Part shown: positions 1-5,390 of the stretch, piece by piece
How positions within the stretch are numbered: position 1 is the first letter of the stretch
How the letters are laid out: the number at the start of each line of letters is the position of its first letter
Origin: an uncultured Eubacteriales bacterium
GTDB taxonomy: Bacteria; Bacillota; Clostridia; Christensenellales; Aristaeellaceae
Assembly: GCA_900548145.1 (NCBI GenBank)
Contig: URJB01000082.1
Coordinates: forward strand, 1-7,322
Direction of reading: 5' to 3'
DNA length: 7,322 bases
Translations under genes and position numbers: made by a program
The notes under the pieces: generated by a model
Told to the model about the DNA's origin: nothing
Database searches by the model: none
What the model saw: the letters and a program-made list of their open reading frames with translations, nothing else

Positions 1-171
1 TCGCGGGTCTGTCAGGCGAAATGCTGGTTAGCCGAGAAAGACCGCCGCTCGGCGACAGGCCTCACGGCTGGCGGGTAGGAACGATAAAAAGCCGGTTGGC
101 TGCTTAACAAGGGATTTCGCAGCAGGCGAAGAAGAACGTTTTCTAGTCAAGTTTGATTTTTACTTTCTTTA
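1..171. other. Unassigned leader, possibly structured RNA
   Basis: No convincing protein is encoded here; the open frames on the + strand close at about 78 and 107. The DNA has several complementary segments. Positions 7-13 can pair with 54-60 (one G-U pair). This stem lies next to GCCGAG (31-36) pairing with CTCGGC (48-53). TTCGC (116-120) can pair with GCGAA (126-130), or alternatively GCTGC (99-103) with GCAGC (119-123). Positions 131-171 are AT-richer and probably contain the typA promoter, but I see no good -35/-10 pair. I compared it by memory with RNase P, tmRNA, SRP, 5S, tRNA, T-box and common riboswitch motifs and found no match. It could be the 3' end of an RNA gene, a typA leader, or plain intergenic DNA after a gene outside the window. 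Confidence 0.3.
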
Positions 172-194
172 TTGACCGTGCGAAGCACGGTCAA
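172..194. repeat. Perfect 10-bp hairpin with GAA loop
   Basis: TTGACCGTGC (172-181) and GCACGGTCAA (185-194) are exact reverse complements separated by GAA. The tip reads GCGAAGC (180-186), a sequence known to form an unusually stable DNA mini-hairpin. The side downstream on the + strand is GC-rich (GCCGGAGG), and the opposite side would give an A-rich run on the - strand. It therefore lacks the U-tract of an intrinsic terminator in either direction. It is the first of three adjacent hairpins before typA. Confidence 0.75.
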
Positions 195-203
195 GCCGGA
201 GGT

Positions 204-224
204 GCAGGAGGCACTGCCTCCTGC
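204..224. repeat. Second hairpin, 9-bp stem
   Basis: GCAGGAGGC (204-212) pairs with GCCTCCTGC (216-224) around the loop ACT. The inner A-T could extend the match to 10 bp but would leave only one loop base. The left arm contains AGGAGG, which resembles a Shine-Dalgarno core but would be buried in the stem and has no start codon at a suitable distance. No U-tract follows. Confidence 0.7.
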
Positions 225-250
225 CGGGGTGCAGGGGCGGAGCCCCTGCC
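224..250 (+). repeat. Third hairpin; GC-rich interspersed repeat unit
   Basis: GCAGGGGC (231-238) pairs with GCCCCTGC (242-249) around the loop GGA. It is preceded by CCGGGGT (224-230). The first 13 bases of the unit (224-236) recur exactly, inverted, at 7304-7316 after nadE, where they are also part of a hairpin. Recurrence as a unit within one window suggests a dispersed, REP-like hairpin repeat rather than a terminator. It ends 38 bp before the typA start codon and would lie in the typA 5' UTR if transcription begins upstream. Confidence 0.65.
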
Positions 251-273
251 CATCCCTGACGTTTGTTTTAGGA

Positions 274-288
274 AAGAAGGAGATTTTT
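274..288 (+). promoter_or_regulatory. typA ribosome binding site
   Basis: AAGAAGGAG (274-282) lies 6 nt before ATG at 289. This decides the start. The reading frame is open back to a TTG at 172, but that extension would run through the three hairpins and add residues absent from TypA proteins. Confidence 0.85.
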
Positions 289-2112
289 ATGGTTCGGGAA
301 GATATTCGCAACATTGCCATTATCGCGCACGTTGACCACGGCAAGACCACGCTGGTGGACGAAATGCTCAAGCAGGGCGGCGTGTTCCGCGAGAACCAGC
401 AGGTGGCGGAGCGCGTGATGGACTCCAACGACATCGAGCGGGAGCGCGGCATCACCATTCTGGCGAAGAATACCGCCGTTCACTATAAGAAGACCAAGAT
501 CAATATCGTTGACACGCCCGGCCACGCCGATTTCGGCGGCGAGGTGGAGCGCGTGCTGAAAATGGTGGACGGCGTGCTTCTGCTGGTGGACAGCTTTGAA
601 GGCCCCATGCCCCAGACCCGTTTCGTGCTGCGCAAGGCTTTGAGCCTGAAGCTGCCCGTCATCGTGGTCATCAACAAGATCGACCGGCCCGACGCCCGCT
701 GCGACGAGGTGGTGGACGAGGTGCTGGATCTGTTCATCGAGTTGGGCGCGGACGAGACCGCGCTGGATCGTCCCATCGTGTACGCCTCTGCCCGCGCCGG
801 CACGGCCACGCTGGATCTGGACAAGCCCTCTCCCGATCTGCGGCCGCTGTTCGAGACCATTCTGGAATACATCCCCGCGCCGGAGGGCGACATGGAAGGC
901 CCTGCGCAGGTGCTGATTTCCACCATCGACTACAACGAATACGTGGGCCGTATCGGCATCGGCCGCATCAACCGGGGCACGCTGAAAACCGGCATGATGG
1001 TGGTCAAAACCAACAAGGATACCGGCGCGGTGAGTCAGCCCCTGCGCCTGACCAGCCTGTATACCTTCGACGGCCTGAAGCGTCTGCCTGCGGAGAGCGC
1101 CTCCATGGGCGACATCGTGGCCATGAGCGGTCTGGAGGACATCTCCATCGGCGATACGGTTTGCGATCCCGAGCATGTGGAAGCCCTGCCCTTCGTCTCC
1201 ATCACCGAGCCCACCGTGACCATGACCTTCTCCGTCAACAACAGTCCCTTTGCGGGCCGGGAAGGCGAATACGTCACCAGCCGTCACCTGCGCGCACGAC
1301 TGTTCAAGGAGCTGCAGACCGACGTGAGTTTGCGGGTGAACGAGACCGCCAGCCCAGACGCCTTTGAGGTGCGCGGCCGCGGCGAACTGCATCTGAGCAT
1401 CCTGATCGAGAACATGCGCCGTCAGGGCTATGAGTTCCAGGTGTCCAAGCCCCAGGTGCTGTATAAGGAGATCGACGGCAAGAAGTGCGAACCCATCGAA
1501 CGCATGGTGGCCGACGTGCCTCAGGTCTATGCGGGTGCGGTCATTGAGAAGATCGGCCGCCGCCGCGGCACGCTGGAAAGTATGCACGGCGTGAACCGGG
1601 TGCGTCTTGAGTTCCTGGTTCCTTCCCGCGGCCTGTTCGGCTACCGCAGCGAGTTCATGACCGATACCCGCGGCGAGGGCATCATGAGCTCCGTATTTGA
1701 AAAGTACGAGCCCGTCAAGGGCGATATTCCGCACCGTGCTTTCGGCGCGCTGGTCTGCTTTGAGGACGGCGAGAGCACCAGCTACGGTCTGTTCAATACG
1801 CAGGAGCGCGGCACGCTGTTTATCGGGCCCCAGACCCCGGTGTACAAGGGCATGATCTGCGGTCAGAACGCCCGCCCGGATGATCTGGTGGTCAACGTGT
1901 GCAAGCAGAAGCACGTCACCAACATGCGCAACGCGTCCGCCAGTGAAGAAAGCCTGCGTCTGATCAGCGTTCATCCGCTGACGCTGGAAGAGTGTCTGGA
2001 GTTTATCGACGACGACGAGCTGCTGGAGATCACCCCCAAGAGCCTGCGGATGCGCAAGCGGGAGCTGAACCACGAGCAGCGGGCCCGTGCCGCCTACCGC
2101 GCCAAACAGTAA
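289..2112 (+). CDS. typA: Ribosome-associated GTPase TypA/BipA
   Basis: A translational GTPase of the EF-G/LepA family. It binds the ribosome, hydrolyses GTP and is known for roles in 50S assembly at low temperature and in stress adaptation. The 607-residue product matches the family length exactly. All G motifs are visible: G1 AHVDHGKT (13-20), G2 with T56 in RGIT, G3 DTPGH (75-79), G4 NKID (129-132) and G5 around SAR in VYASARAG. The rest follows the TypA layout: a beta-barrel domain II (about 205-300), two EF-G-like alpha/beta domains (about 310-480) and the TypA-specific C-terminal domain, with LFGYRSEF, FNTQERG, NVCKQKHVTNMR and a basic RMRKRELN tail. The GFR-like loop that binds the A-site region should lie in this C-terminal domain. 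The ATG start gives MVREDIRNIAIIAHVDHGK, typical of the family. It is the first gene of the co-oriented block, 38 bp before the next one. Nothing is missing or truncated. Confidence 0.97.
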   Translation: MVREDIRNIAIIAHVDHGKTTLVDEMLKQGGVFRENQQVAERVMDSNDIERERGITILAKNTAVHYKKTKINIVDTPGHADFGGEVERVLKMVDGVLLLVDSFEGPMPQTRFVLRKALSLKLPVIVVINKIDRPDARCDEVVDEVLDLFIELGADETALDRPIVYASARAGTATLDLDKPSPDLRPLFETILEYIPAPEGDMEGPAQVLISTIDYNEYVGRIGIGRINRGTLKTGMMVVKTNKDTGAVSQPLRLTSLYTFDGLKRLPAESASMGDIVAMSGLEDISIGDTVCDPEHVEALPFVSITEPTVTMTFSVNNSPFAGREGEYVTSRHLRARLFKELQTDVSLRVNETASPDAFEVRGRGELHLSILIENMRRQGYEFQVSKPQVLYKEIDGKKCEPIERMVADVPQVYAGAVIEKIGRRRGTLESMHGVNRVRLEFLVPSRGLFGYRSEFMTDTRGEGIMSSVFEKYEPVKGDIPHRAFGALVCFEDGESTSYGLFNTQERGTLFIGPQTPVYKGMICGQNARPDDLVVNVCKQKHVTNMRNASASEESLRLISVHPLTLEECLEFIDDDELLEITPKSLRMRKRELNHEQRARAAYRAKQ

Positions 2113-2135
2113 TGCCCTTACCCGATCGTGAACGC

Positions 2136-2144
2136 AAAGGAGGG
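2136..2144 (+). promoter_or_regulatory. Strong ribosome binding site of the exported-protein gene
   Basis: AAAGGAGGG, with AAGGAGG ending 7 nt before ATG at 2151, is a near-perfect Shine-Dalgarno. It selects this start over the frame's open stretch back to 1992, which lies inside the 3' end of typA. The start also places a signal peptide exactly at the N-terminus. Confidence 0.85.
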
Positions 2145-2150
2145 AACCGC

Positions 2151-3563
2151 ATGTTCCGTCAAGCTGTCCGCCGTGCCCTCGCCCTGCTGCTGGCCCTGTG
2201 CCTTTTGCCCGCAGCGGCGCTGGGCGAGGCGGCCTCTCTCGCCGAAGAATGGCGCGTGGATTCCAGCGCCGTTACCCGCGCCGATTTTGACCTGAGCGTC
2301 CAGCTCCATGCGGACGCTTTCCCGGCCGACGGCCTGACGGATTATCGGGGCTGGGAAACCTTTCTCAGCAAGCTTCGGCTGTCCGGCGTGATCGATCTGC
2401 AGCGCTTCCCCCGGCCCAACAACCGTATGTATATGGAAGCGCAGCTCCTTTTGAACGACCGGGAGCTGACGCGGTTTTCCTTTGAGGATTACTGGGGCTT
2501 CCGCTACGTGCGCAGCCCCGCGCTGTGCAACCGAAGCATTCATTTCCAGATGAACAACTATCTGGAATTTATGCTCAAGCCTTATGAATACTACGAGCTG
2601 CCCACCCAGTATATCGCCCTGCTGACCTACCCCGAAGTGACGGCTTATCTGGCGGAATGCTATGAGGACGTGCTGACTCCTTACCTGCATGGCGAGGGAA
2701 ATCGGACGGTCTCCTACGATGATCTGTATCAGATGTGTCAGGAGCTGGACACGGTCATGACGGACGCGAAGGCGGAGCAGTCCTACTTCTTCCTGCTGGC
2801 GTTGCTGATCGATCTGGGCATGGCCGATCAGGTCTACGACGGATTAAGCTATCTGGAAGATTATCTGGATTGGCTGGATCCCGAACAGGAAGGCATGACC
2901 ATCACGGCGCAGGGCGATACCGACCGCTACGAGGTGGGCGGGCATGTCCTGTTCACCCGCACCCGGGGAGAAAACGGCCTGTCCTTCCGACTGTCTCTGC
3001 CCACGGAAAACGACGAGGAGCTGGCGCTGGAATACGACCAGACCCCCGGCGCGAACGGCGGCACGGACGTGAATGCACGGCTGACGGTTTCCGTTGAGGA
3101 GGAAACCCTGATCGACCTGACGCTGAACGCCGACGGTCTTCCGGGCGAGACGGACACGCAGGCGGTCGGCAAGCTGAACTTTGCCGTTTCCGGCAGTGCG
3201 GTGGAGGAGAATGCCTATGCTTTCCAGTTCCGGCTGACACGCTCCGCCGCCCAGCCGCCCTTCCATGTGACCTTCGGCGTGGACTGGCTGCATCCCGAAA
3301 CAGAGAAGCCCGCCTTCACGCTTCTGTACAGCGCCGATGTGGAAATGAAGGACGAAAGCGCGCTGGTGGATCGAACCTACGATAATCAGAACGACTTCTT
3401 CCACCTGAACGACAACTATCTGGAAGAATACAAGCGGGATTTCGCCCTGCCGCTGGCGTTTACCGCTGCGCCCGTACTGGCGGAAATGCCGTCCGGCGTT
3501 CTGAATGATATTCTGCGTTTCTGCGATGAAACCGGGATTCTGGCGACCCTGGGGATTGAATAG
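2151..3563 (+). CDS. Secreted protein of unknown function
   Basis: I do not recognise this 470-residue protein. It begins with a clear Sec signal peptide: a basic n-region (MFRQAVRR), a hydrophobic core at about 9-24 and a likely cleavage after G25 or A27. Cys17 lies within the hydrophobic core in a poor lipobox context, so it does not look like a lipoprotein. No later membrane segment is evident, so release or loose surface association is expected. Residues about 40-130 contain alternating short strands and many aromatics (FEDYWGFRYV). About 150-245 look helical and Tyr/Asp/Glu-rich. About 245-400 look beta-rich with alternating hydrophobics (GHVLFTRTRG, LTVSVEEETLIDLTLNADG). The C-terminus is helical. 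The pattern resembles lipoprotein-carrier-like (LolA/LppX) or substrate-binding-associated beta sheets, but this is only an impression. The stop codon TAG overlaps the ribosome binding site of the UTRA regulator 12 bp downstream, so the two are probably co-translated. Confidence 0.85.
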   Translation: MFRQAVRRALALLLALCLLPAAALGEAASLAEEWRVDSSAVTRADFDLSVQLHADAFPADGLTDYRGWETFLSKLRLSGVIDLQRFPRPNNRMYMEAQLLLNDRELTRFSFEDYWGFRYVRSPALCNRSIHFQMNNYLEFMLKPYEYYELPTQYIALLTYPEVTAYLAECYEDVLTPYLHGEGNRTVSYDDLYQMCQELDTVMTDAKAEQSYFFLLALLIDLGMADQVYDGLSYLEDYLDWLDPEQEGMTITAQGDTDRYEVGGHVLFTRTRGENGLSFRLSLPTENDEELALEYDQTPGANGGTDVNARLTVSVEEETLIDLTLNADGLPGETDTQAVGKLNFAVSGSAVEENAYAFQFRLTRSAAQPPFHVTFGVDWLHPETEKPAFTLLYSADVEMKDESALVDRTYDNQNDFFHLNDNYLEEYKRDFALPLAFTAAPVLAEMPSGVLNDILRFCDETGILATLGIE

Positions 3564-3570
3564 GAGGAAA
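3562..3570 (+). promoter_or_regulatory. gntR-family gene RBS overlapping the upstream stop codon
   Basis: AGGAGGAAA begins inside the TAG stop (3561-3563) of the exported-protein gene, and AGGAGG ends 8 nt before the GTG start at 3576. Ribosomes finishing the upstream gene terminate on this Shine-Dalgarno, an arrangement that favours translational coupling. Confidence 0.8.
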
Positions 3571-3575
3571 GTCTG

Positions 3576-4292
3576 GTGCAGGAACAGTTTTTGGAAAAAA
3601 AGAGCCAGAGCCCGCTGTATCAGCAGCTCATGACTCGTTTGAAAAATGATATCGTGGCGGGCGTTTATCCTGCCGGGGGACGCATCCCCAGTGAGCAGGT
3701 GCTTTGCGACACCTATGGCGTCAGCCGCGTCACCGTGCGCAAGGCCATGCTGGATCTGGTGCAGGAGGGGCTGCTGGTGCGCCGTCAGGGTAAGGGCACC
3801 TTTGTGGCCGAGGAAAAGATTCGCCGGGATCTGAGCATGATCACCAGCTTTACCGATTCCTGCGAGGCCCGGGGGCATCATGCGGAAGCACGGCCCATTT
3901 CCTGTCAGTGGGAGGAACCGACGGCAGAGGACTGCGAAAAGCTGGGCGTCGCTCCCGACGGACGGGTGCTGGAGCTTTGCCGTCTGCGCCTGTGCGACGG
4001 CGACCCGGTCATGCTGGAGGTCAACCGCTTTCCCGAAGAATACGCTTTTCTGGCGGACGAGCCGGTGGAGGGCTCTTTGTATGAGTTTTTGCGCGCTCAC
4101 GGCGTGATTCCTTCTTCCGCCATCCATGATATTTCCATGGGTCATGCCACGCCCTTTGTGAGCAAGCATCTGCACACCGAGGTGGGCGATGCGCTGCTGG
4201 TGCTGGACGAGCTGGTGCTCAATCAGCACGGCGAGCCGCTGCACCTGAGCCGCCAATGGATCCGTGGCGACAAATATACCTTCCGGATCTAA
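3576..4292 (+). CDS. GntR-family (HutC/UTRA) transcriptional regulator
   Basis: A 238-residue one-component regulator. The N-terminal winged helix (about 10-78) shows the family pattern: SPLYQQLMTRLKNDIVAG, then PSEQVLCDTYGVSRVTVRKAM as the helix-turn-helix with recognition helix at about 49-59, then the wing motif RRQGKGTFV (69-77). The C-terminal UTRA domain (about 90-233) shows DLSMITSFTD, the central ELCRLRLCDGDPVMLEVNRFP and the closing LVLNQHGEPLHLSRQWIRGDKYTFRI. UTRA domains bind small ligands, often sugar phosphates, amino acids or histidine-pathway compounds, and release the repressor from DNA. The ligand cannot be read from the sequence, and no sugar or amino acid operon is adjacent. 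The GTG start is set by AGGAGG 8 nt upstream. Coupling to the exported-protein gene suggests autoregulation of that pair or a target elsewhere. The length is normal for the family. Confidence 0.93.
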   Translation: MQEQFLEKKSQSPLYQQLMTRLKNDIVAGVYPAGGRIPSEQVLCDTYGVSRVTVRKAMLDLVQEGLLVRRQGKGTFVAEEKIRRDLSMITSFTDSCEARGHHAEARPISCQWEEPTAEDCEKLGVAPDGRVLELCRLRLCDGDPVMLEVNRFPEEYAFLADEPVEGSLYEFLRAHGVIPSSAIHDISMGHATPFVSKHLHTEVGDALLVLDELVLNQHGEPLHLSRQWIRGDKYTFRI

Positions 4293-4306
4293 CCCTTCGG
4301 ATCTTT

Positions 4307-4338
4307 CCGCCCAGCCGGTTTCTGTAACGGCTGGGCGG
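4307..4338 (+). terminator. GC-rich hairpin between regulator and NYN gene
   Basis: CCGCCCAGCCG (4307-4317) and CGGCTGGGCGG (4328-4338) are exact reverse complements, forming an 11-bp stem with a 10-nt loop, 14 bp after the regulator's stop codon. The stem is strong enough for an intrinsic terminator or mRNA 3'-end stabiliser. However, it is followed by CTGAATGATATTC rather than a U-run; only four T residues occur, at 4353-4356. A partial terminator, processing-protected end or attenuator fits better than a strong terminator. The loop segment GTTTCTGTAAC is itself partly symmetrical. A direct repeat CGGATCT occurs at 4284-4290 and 4298-4304 just before it. Confidence 0.5.
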
Positions 4339-4339
4339 C

Positions 4340-4352
4340 TGAATGATATTCA
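4340..4352. promoter_or_regulatory. Small palindrome, possible operator
   Basis: TGAAT (4340-4344) and ATTCA (4348-4352) are exact inverted repeats separated by GAT. They lie directly after the hairpin and 16 bp before the NYN gene start. A symmetrical AT-rich site next to a GntR-type regulator gene could be an operator. It does not match a specific consensus that I can name, so this is a weak inference. Confidence 0.25.
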
Positions 4353-4359
4353 TTTTCAG

Positions 4360-4367
4360 AAAGGAGC
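4360..4367 (+). promoter_or_regulatory. NYN gene RBS with unusual spacing
   Basis: AAAGGAG (4360-4366) leaves only 1 nt before the GTG at 4368, much closer than the 6-8 nt used by the other four genes here. Using the shifted match AAGG (4361-4364) gives 3 nt. An in-frame TGA at 4344-4346 excludes a longer start. An ATC codon at 4377 would lie at a normal 10 nt but would be a non-standard start. Confidence 0.6.
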
Positions 4368-5372
4368 GTGAGCGTTATCAGCGCTTCAAAATTCGCCCTG
4401 TTTGTGGACTTGGAAAACTGCGGCGCGAAGGTTTCCACCTTGCTGAATGTATTGGAAAAGGTGAAGATTCGCGGCGATATTCTGCTGGGCAAGGTGTACG
4501 GCTACACCGATCGCTACAGCGACCTGAAGGAAGTGCTTCTTTCCAATACTTTCACGGTGGTGCCCAGTCTGCGCTACGGCATCAGCCAGAAGAATAACGC
4601 AGATATTCTTCTGGTGATCGACGCGCTGGAAGTGGCTTTCACCAATCCGTTGATCGACAGCTTCTGCATCGTGTCCGGCGACAGCGACTATACGCCGCTG
4701 GTGGGGCGGCTGAAAAGCATGGGCAAGTTTGTGCTGGGCATCAGCCGCAGCGAGGCCGCCAGCACCATTTTTATCAACGCCTGCAACGAATTTCAGTTTC
4801 TGGAAAACGTGGGCCCTCGCATCCGCAAGGAAACGGGCAAGAAAAAGGCTGCTGCCGACGACAAGGAGCCGCTGGACGAAGCCGAACTCAACAAGCTTCT
4901 GTGCAGCATCCTGGAGGAGCAGACCGACAAGGACGAGCTGTACGCCAGCGAACTGAAGGGCATCCTGCTGCGTCTGCGGCCTGATTTCAACGAAAAGGCC
5001 TACGGCTGCGCCACCTTCCTCAAGGTGCTGGACAAGCTCAGCAAGCAGTTTGGCAGTCTGCGCATCCGCAGCGATAATTTCAACGTGATGGTGTCTGCGG
5101 CCGCGCCCAGCAGCAAGGAGGCCGCGCCCCAGCTGAGTAAGGAAAACTGGCGCGCCGTTATTCAGGAGCAGCTTCACCGCTACAAGGAGGACGGCTTCGA
5201 CCGCATTAACCCCAGCATCCTCAAGGCCGATCTGCAGGCTACCTATCCCGATTTTTCCGAGCGGGCGCTGGGCTTCAAGCGCTTCAGCGATATGCTCAAG
5301 GCATTGGAAAAGGACGGCCTGCTCACCGTGGAACTGGACGAGCAGGGAACCATGCTCATCAACGTGCTGTAA
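4368..5372 (+). CDS. NYN-domain protein with two LOTUS/OST-HTH repeats
   Basis: A 334-residue predicted RNA-processing protein. The N-terminal NYN (PIN-like, LabA/MARF1-type) domain spans about 8-147. Its acidic metal-site signature is complete: FVDLEN with D14 and N17, then K75-NNAD with D79 in the strand leading to VIDAL, then SGDSDY with D105 and D107 after S103. It closes with GISRSEAAS and a C-terminal helix. Such domains are predicted or shown to be metal-dependent ribonucleases. A charged linker (about 149-168, GKKK) leads to two copies of a LOTUS/OST-HTH module at about 169-243 and 257-334. The copies align with each other: RPDFNEKAYGCATFLKVLDKL (from 204) against YPDFSERALGFKRFSDMLKAL (from 293), an offset of 89 residues. 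LOTUS modules bind RNA (G-rich or structured in studied cases), so the likely role is RNA binding plus cleavage in the cytoplasm. The substrate is unknown. nadE follows after 18 bp, probably on the same transcript. The start codon is uncertain (GTG 4368). Confidence 0.88.
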   Translation: MSVISASKFALFVDLENCGAKVSTLLNVLEKVKIRGDILLGKVYGYTDRYSDLKEVLLSNTFTVVPSLRYGISQKNNADILLVIDALEVAFTNPLIDSFCIVSGDSDYTPLVGRLKSMGKFVLGISRSEAASTIFINACNEFQFLENVGPRIRKETGKKKAAADDKEPLDEAELNKLLCSILEEQTDKDELYASELKGILLRLRPDFNEKAYGCATFLKVLDKLSKQFGSLRIRSDNFNVMVSAAAPSSKEAAPQLSKENWRAVIQEQLHRYKEDGFDRINPSILKADLQATYPDFSERALGFKRFSDMLKALEKDGLLTVELDEQGTMLINVL

Positions 5373-5374
5373 GC

Positions 5375-5384
5375 AAAAGGAGAG
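5375..5384 (+). promoter_or_regulatory. nadE ribosome binding site
   Basis: AAAAGGAGAG in the 18-bp gap after the NYN gene has GGAG ending 8 nt before ATG at 5391, which supports that start. No promoter or terminator fits in the gap, so nadE is probably co-transcribed with the NYN gene. Confidence 0.75.
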
Positions 5385-5390
5385 ATCAAC

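Noticed and set aside
141..171. Sigma70-type promoter in the AT-rich stretch before the hairpins
   Set aside because: TTGATT and TTGACC can serve as -35-like sequences, but no acceptable -10 lies 16-18 bp downstream. A promoter is likely nearby but cannot be placed.
172..250. Intrinsic terminator for an upstream gene
   Set aside because: None of the three hairpins is followed by a U-run on either strand.
172..288. Upstream extension of typA from TTG at 172
   Set aside because: It would translate the three hairpins. The ATG at 289 has a strong RBS and gives the exact family N-terminus and length.
268..2073. Long open frame on the - strand opposite typA
   Set aside because: It mirrors the typA codons in GC-rich DNA, its product is low-complexity (His/Ala/Gln-rich) and lacks any family motif, and typA is unmistakable on the + strand.
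1992..2150. Upstream extension of the exported-protein gene into the 3' end of typA
   Set aside because: The start at 2151 has a near-ideal RBS and places the signal peptide at the N-terminus.
2151..2235. Lipoprotein signal in the exported protein (Cys17)
   Set aside because: The residues before the cysteine (L-A-L-C) do not fit a good lipobox, and the hydrophobic core continues past the cysteine to an ordinary signal peptidase I site.
3673..3691. GGGGGA/TCCCC inverted repeat inside the regulator gene
   Set aside because: It is short, sits in conserved helix-turn-helix coding sequence and is explained by codon use.
4343..4597. ATG-started 84-codon frame overlapping the NYN gene start
   Set aside because: It is out of frame with the NYN domain, the only nearby Shine-Dalgarno lies downstream of its ATG, and the product has no recognisable features.
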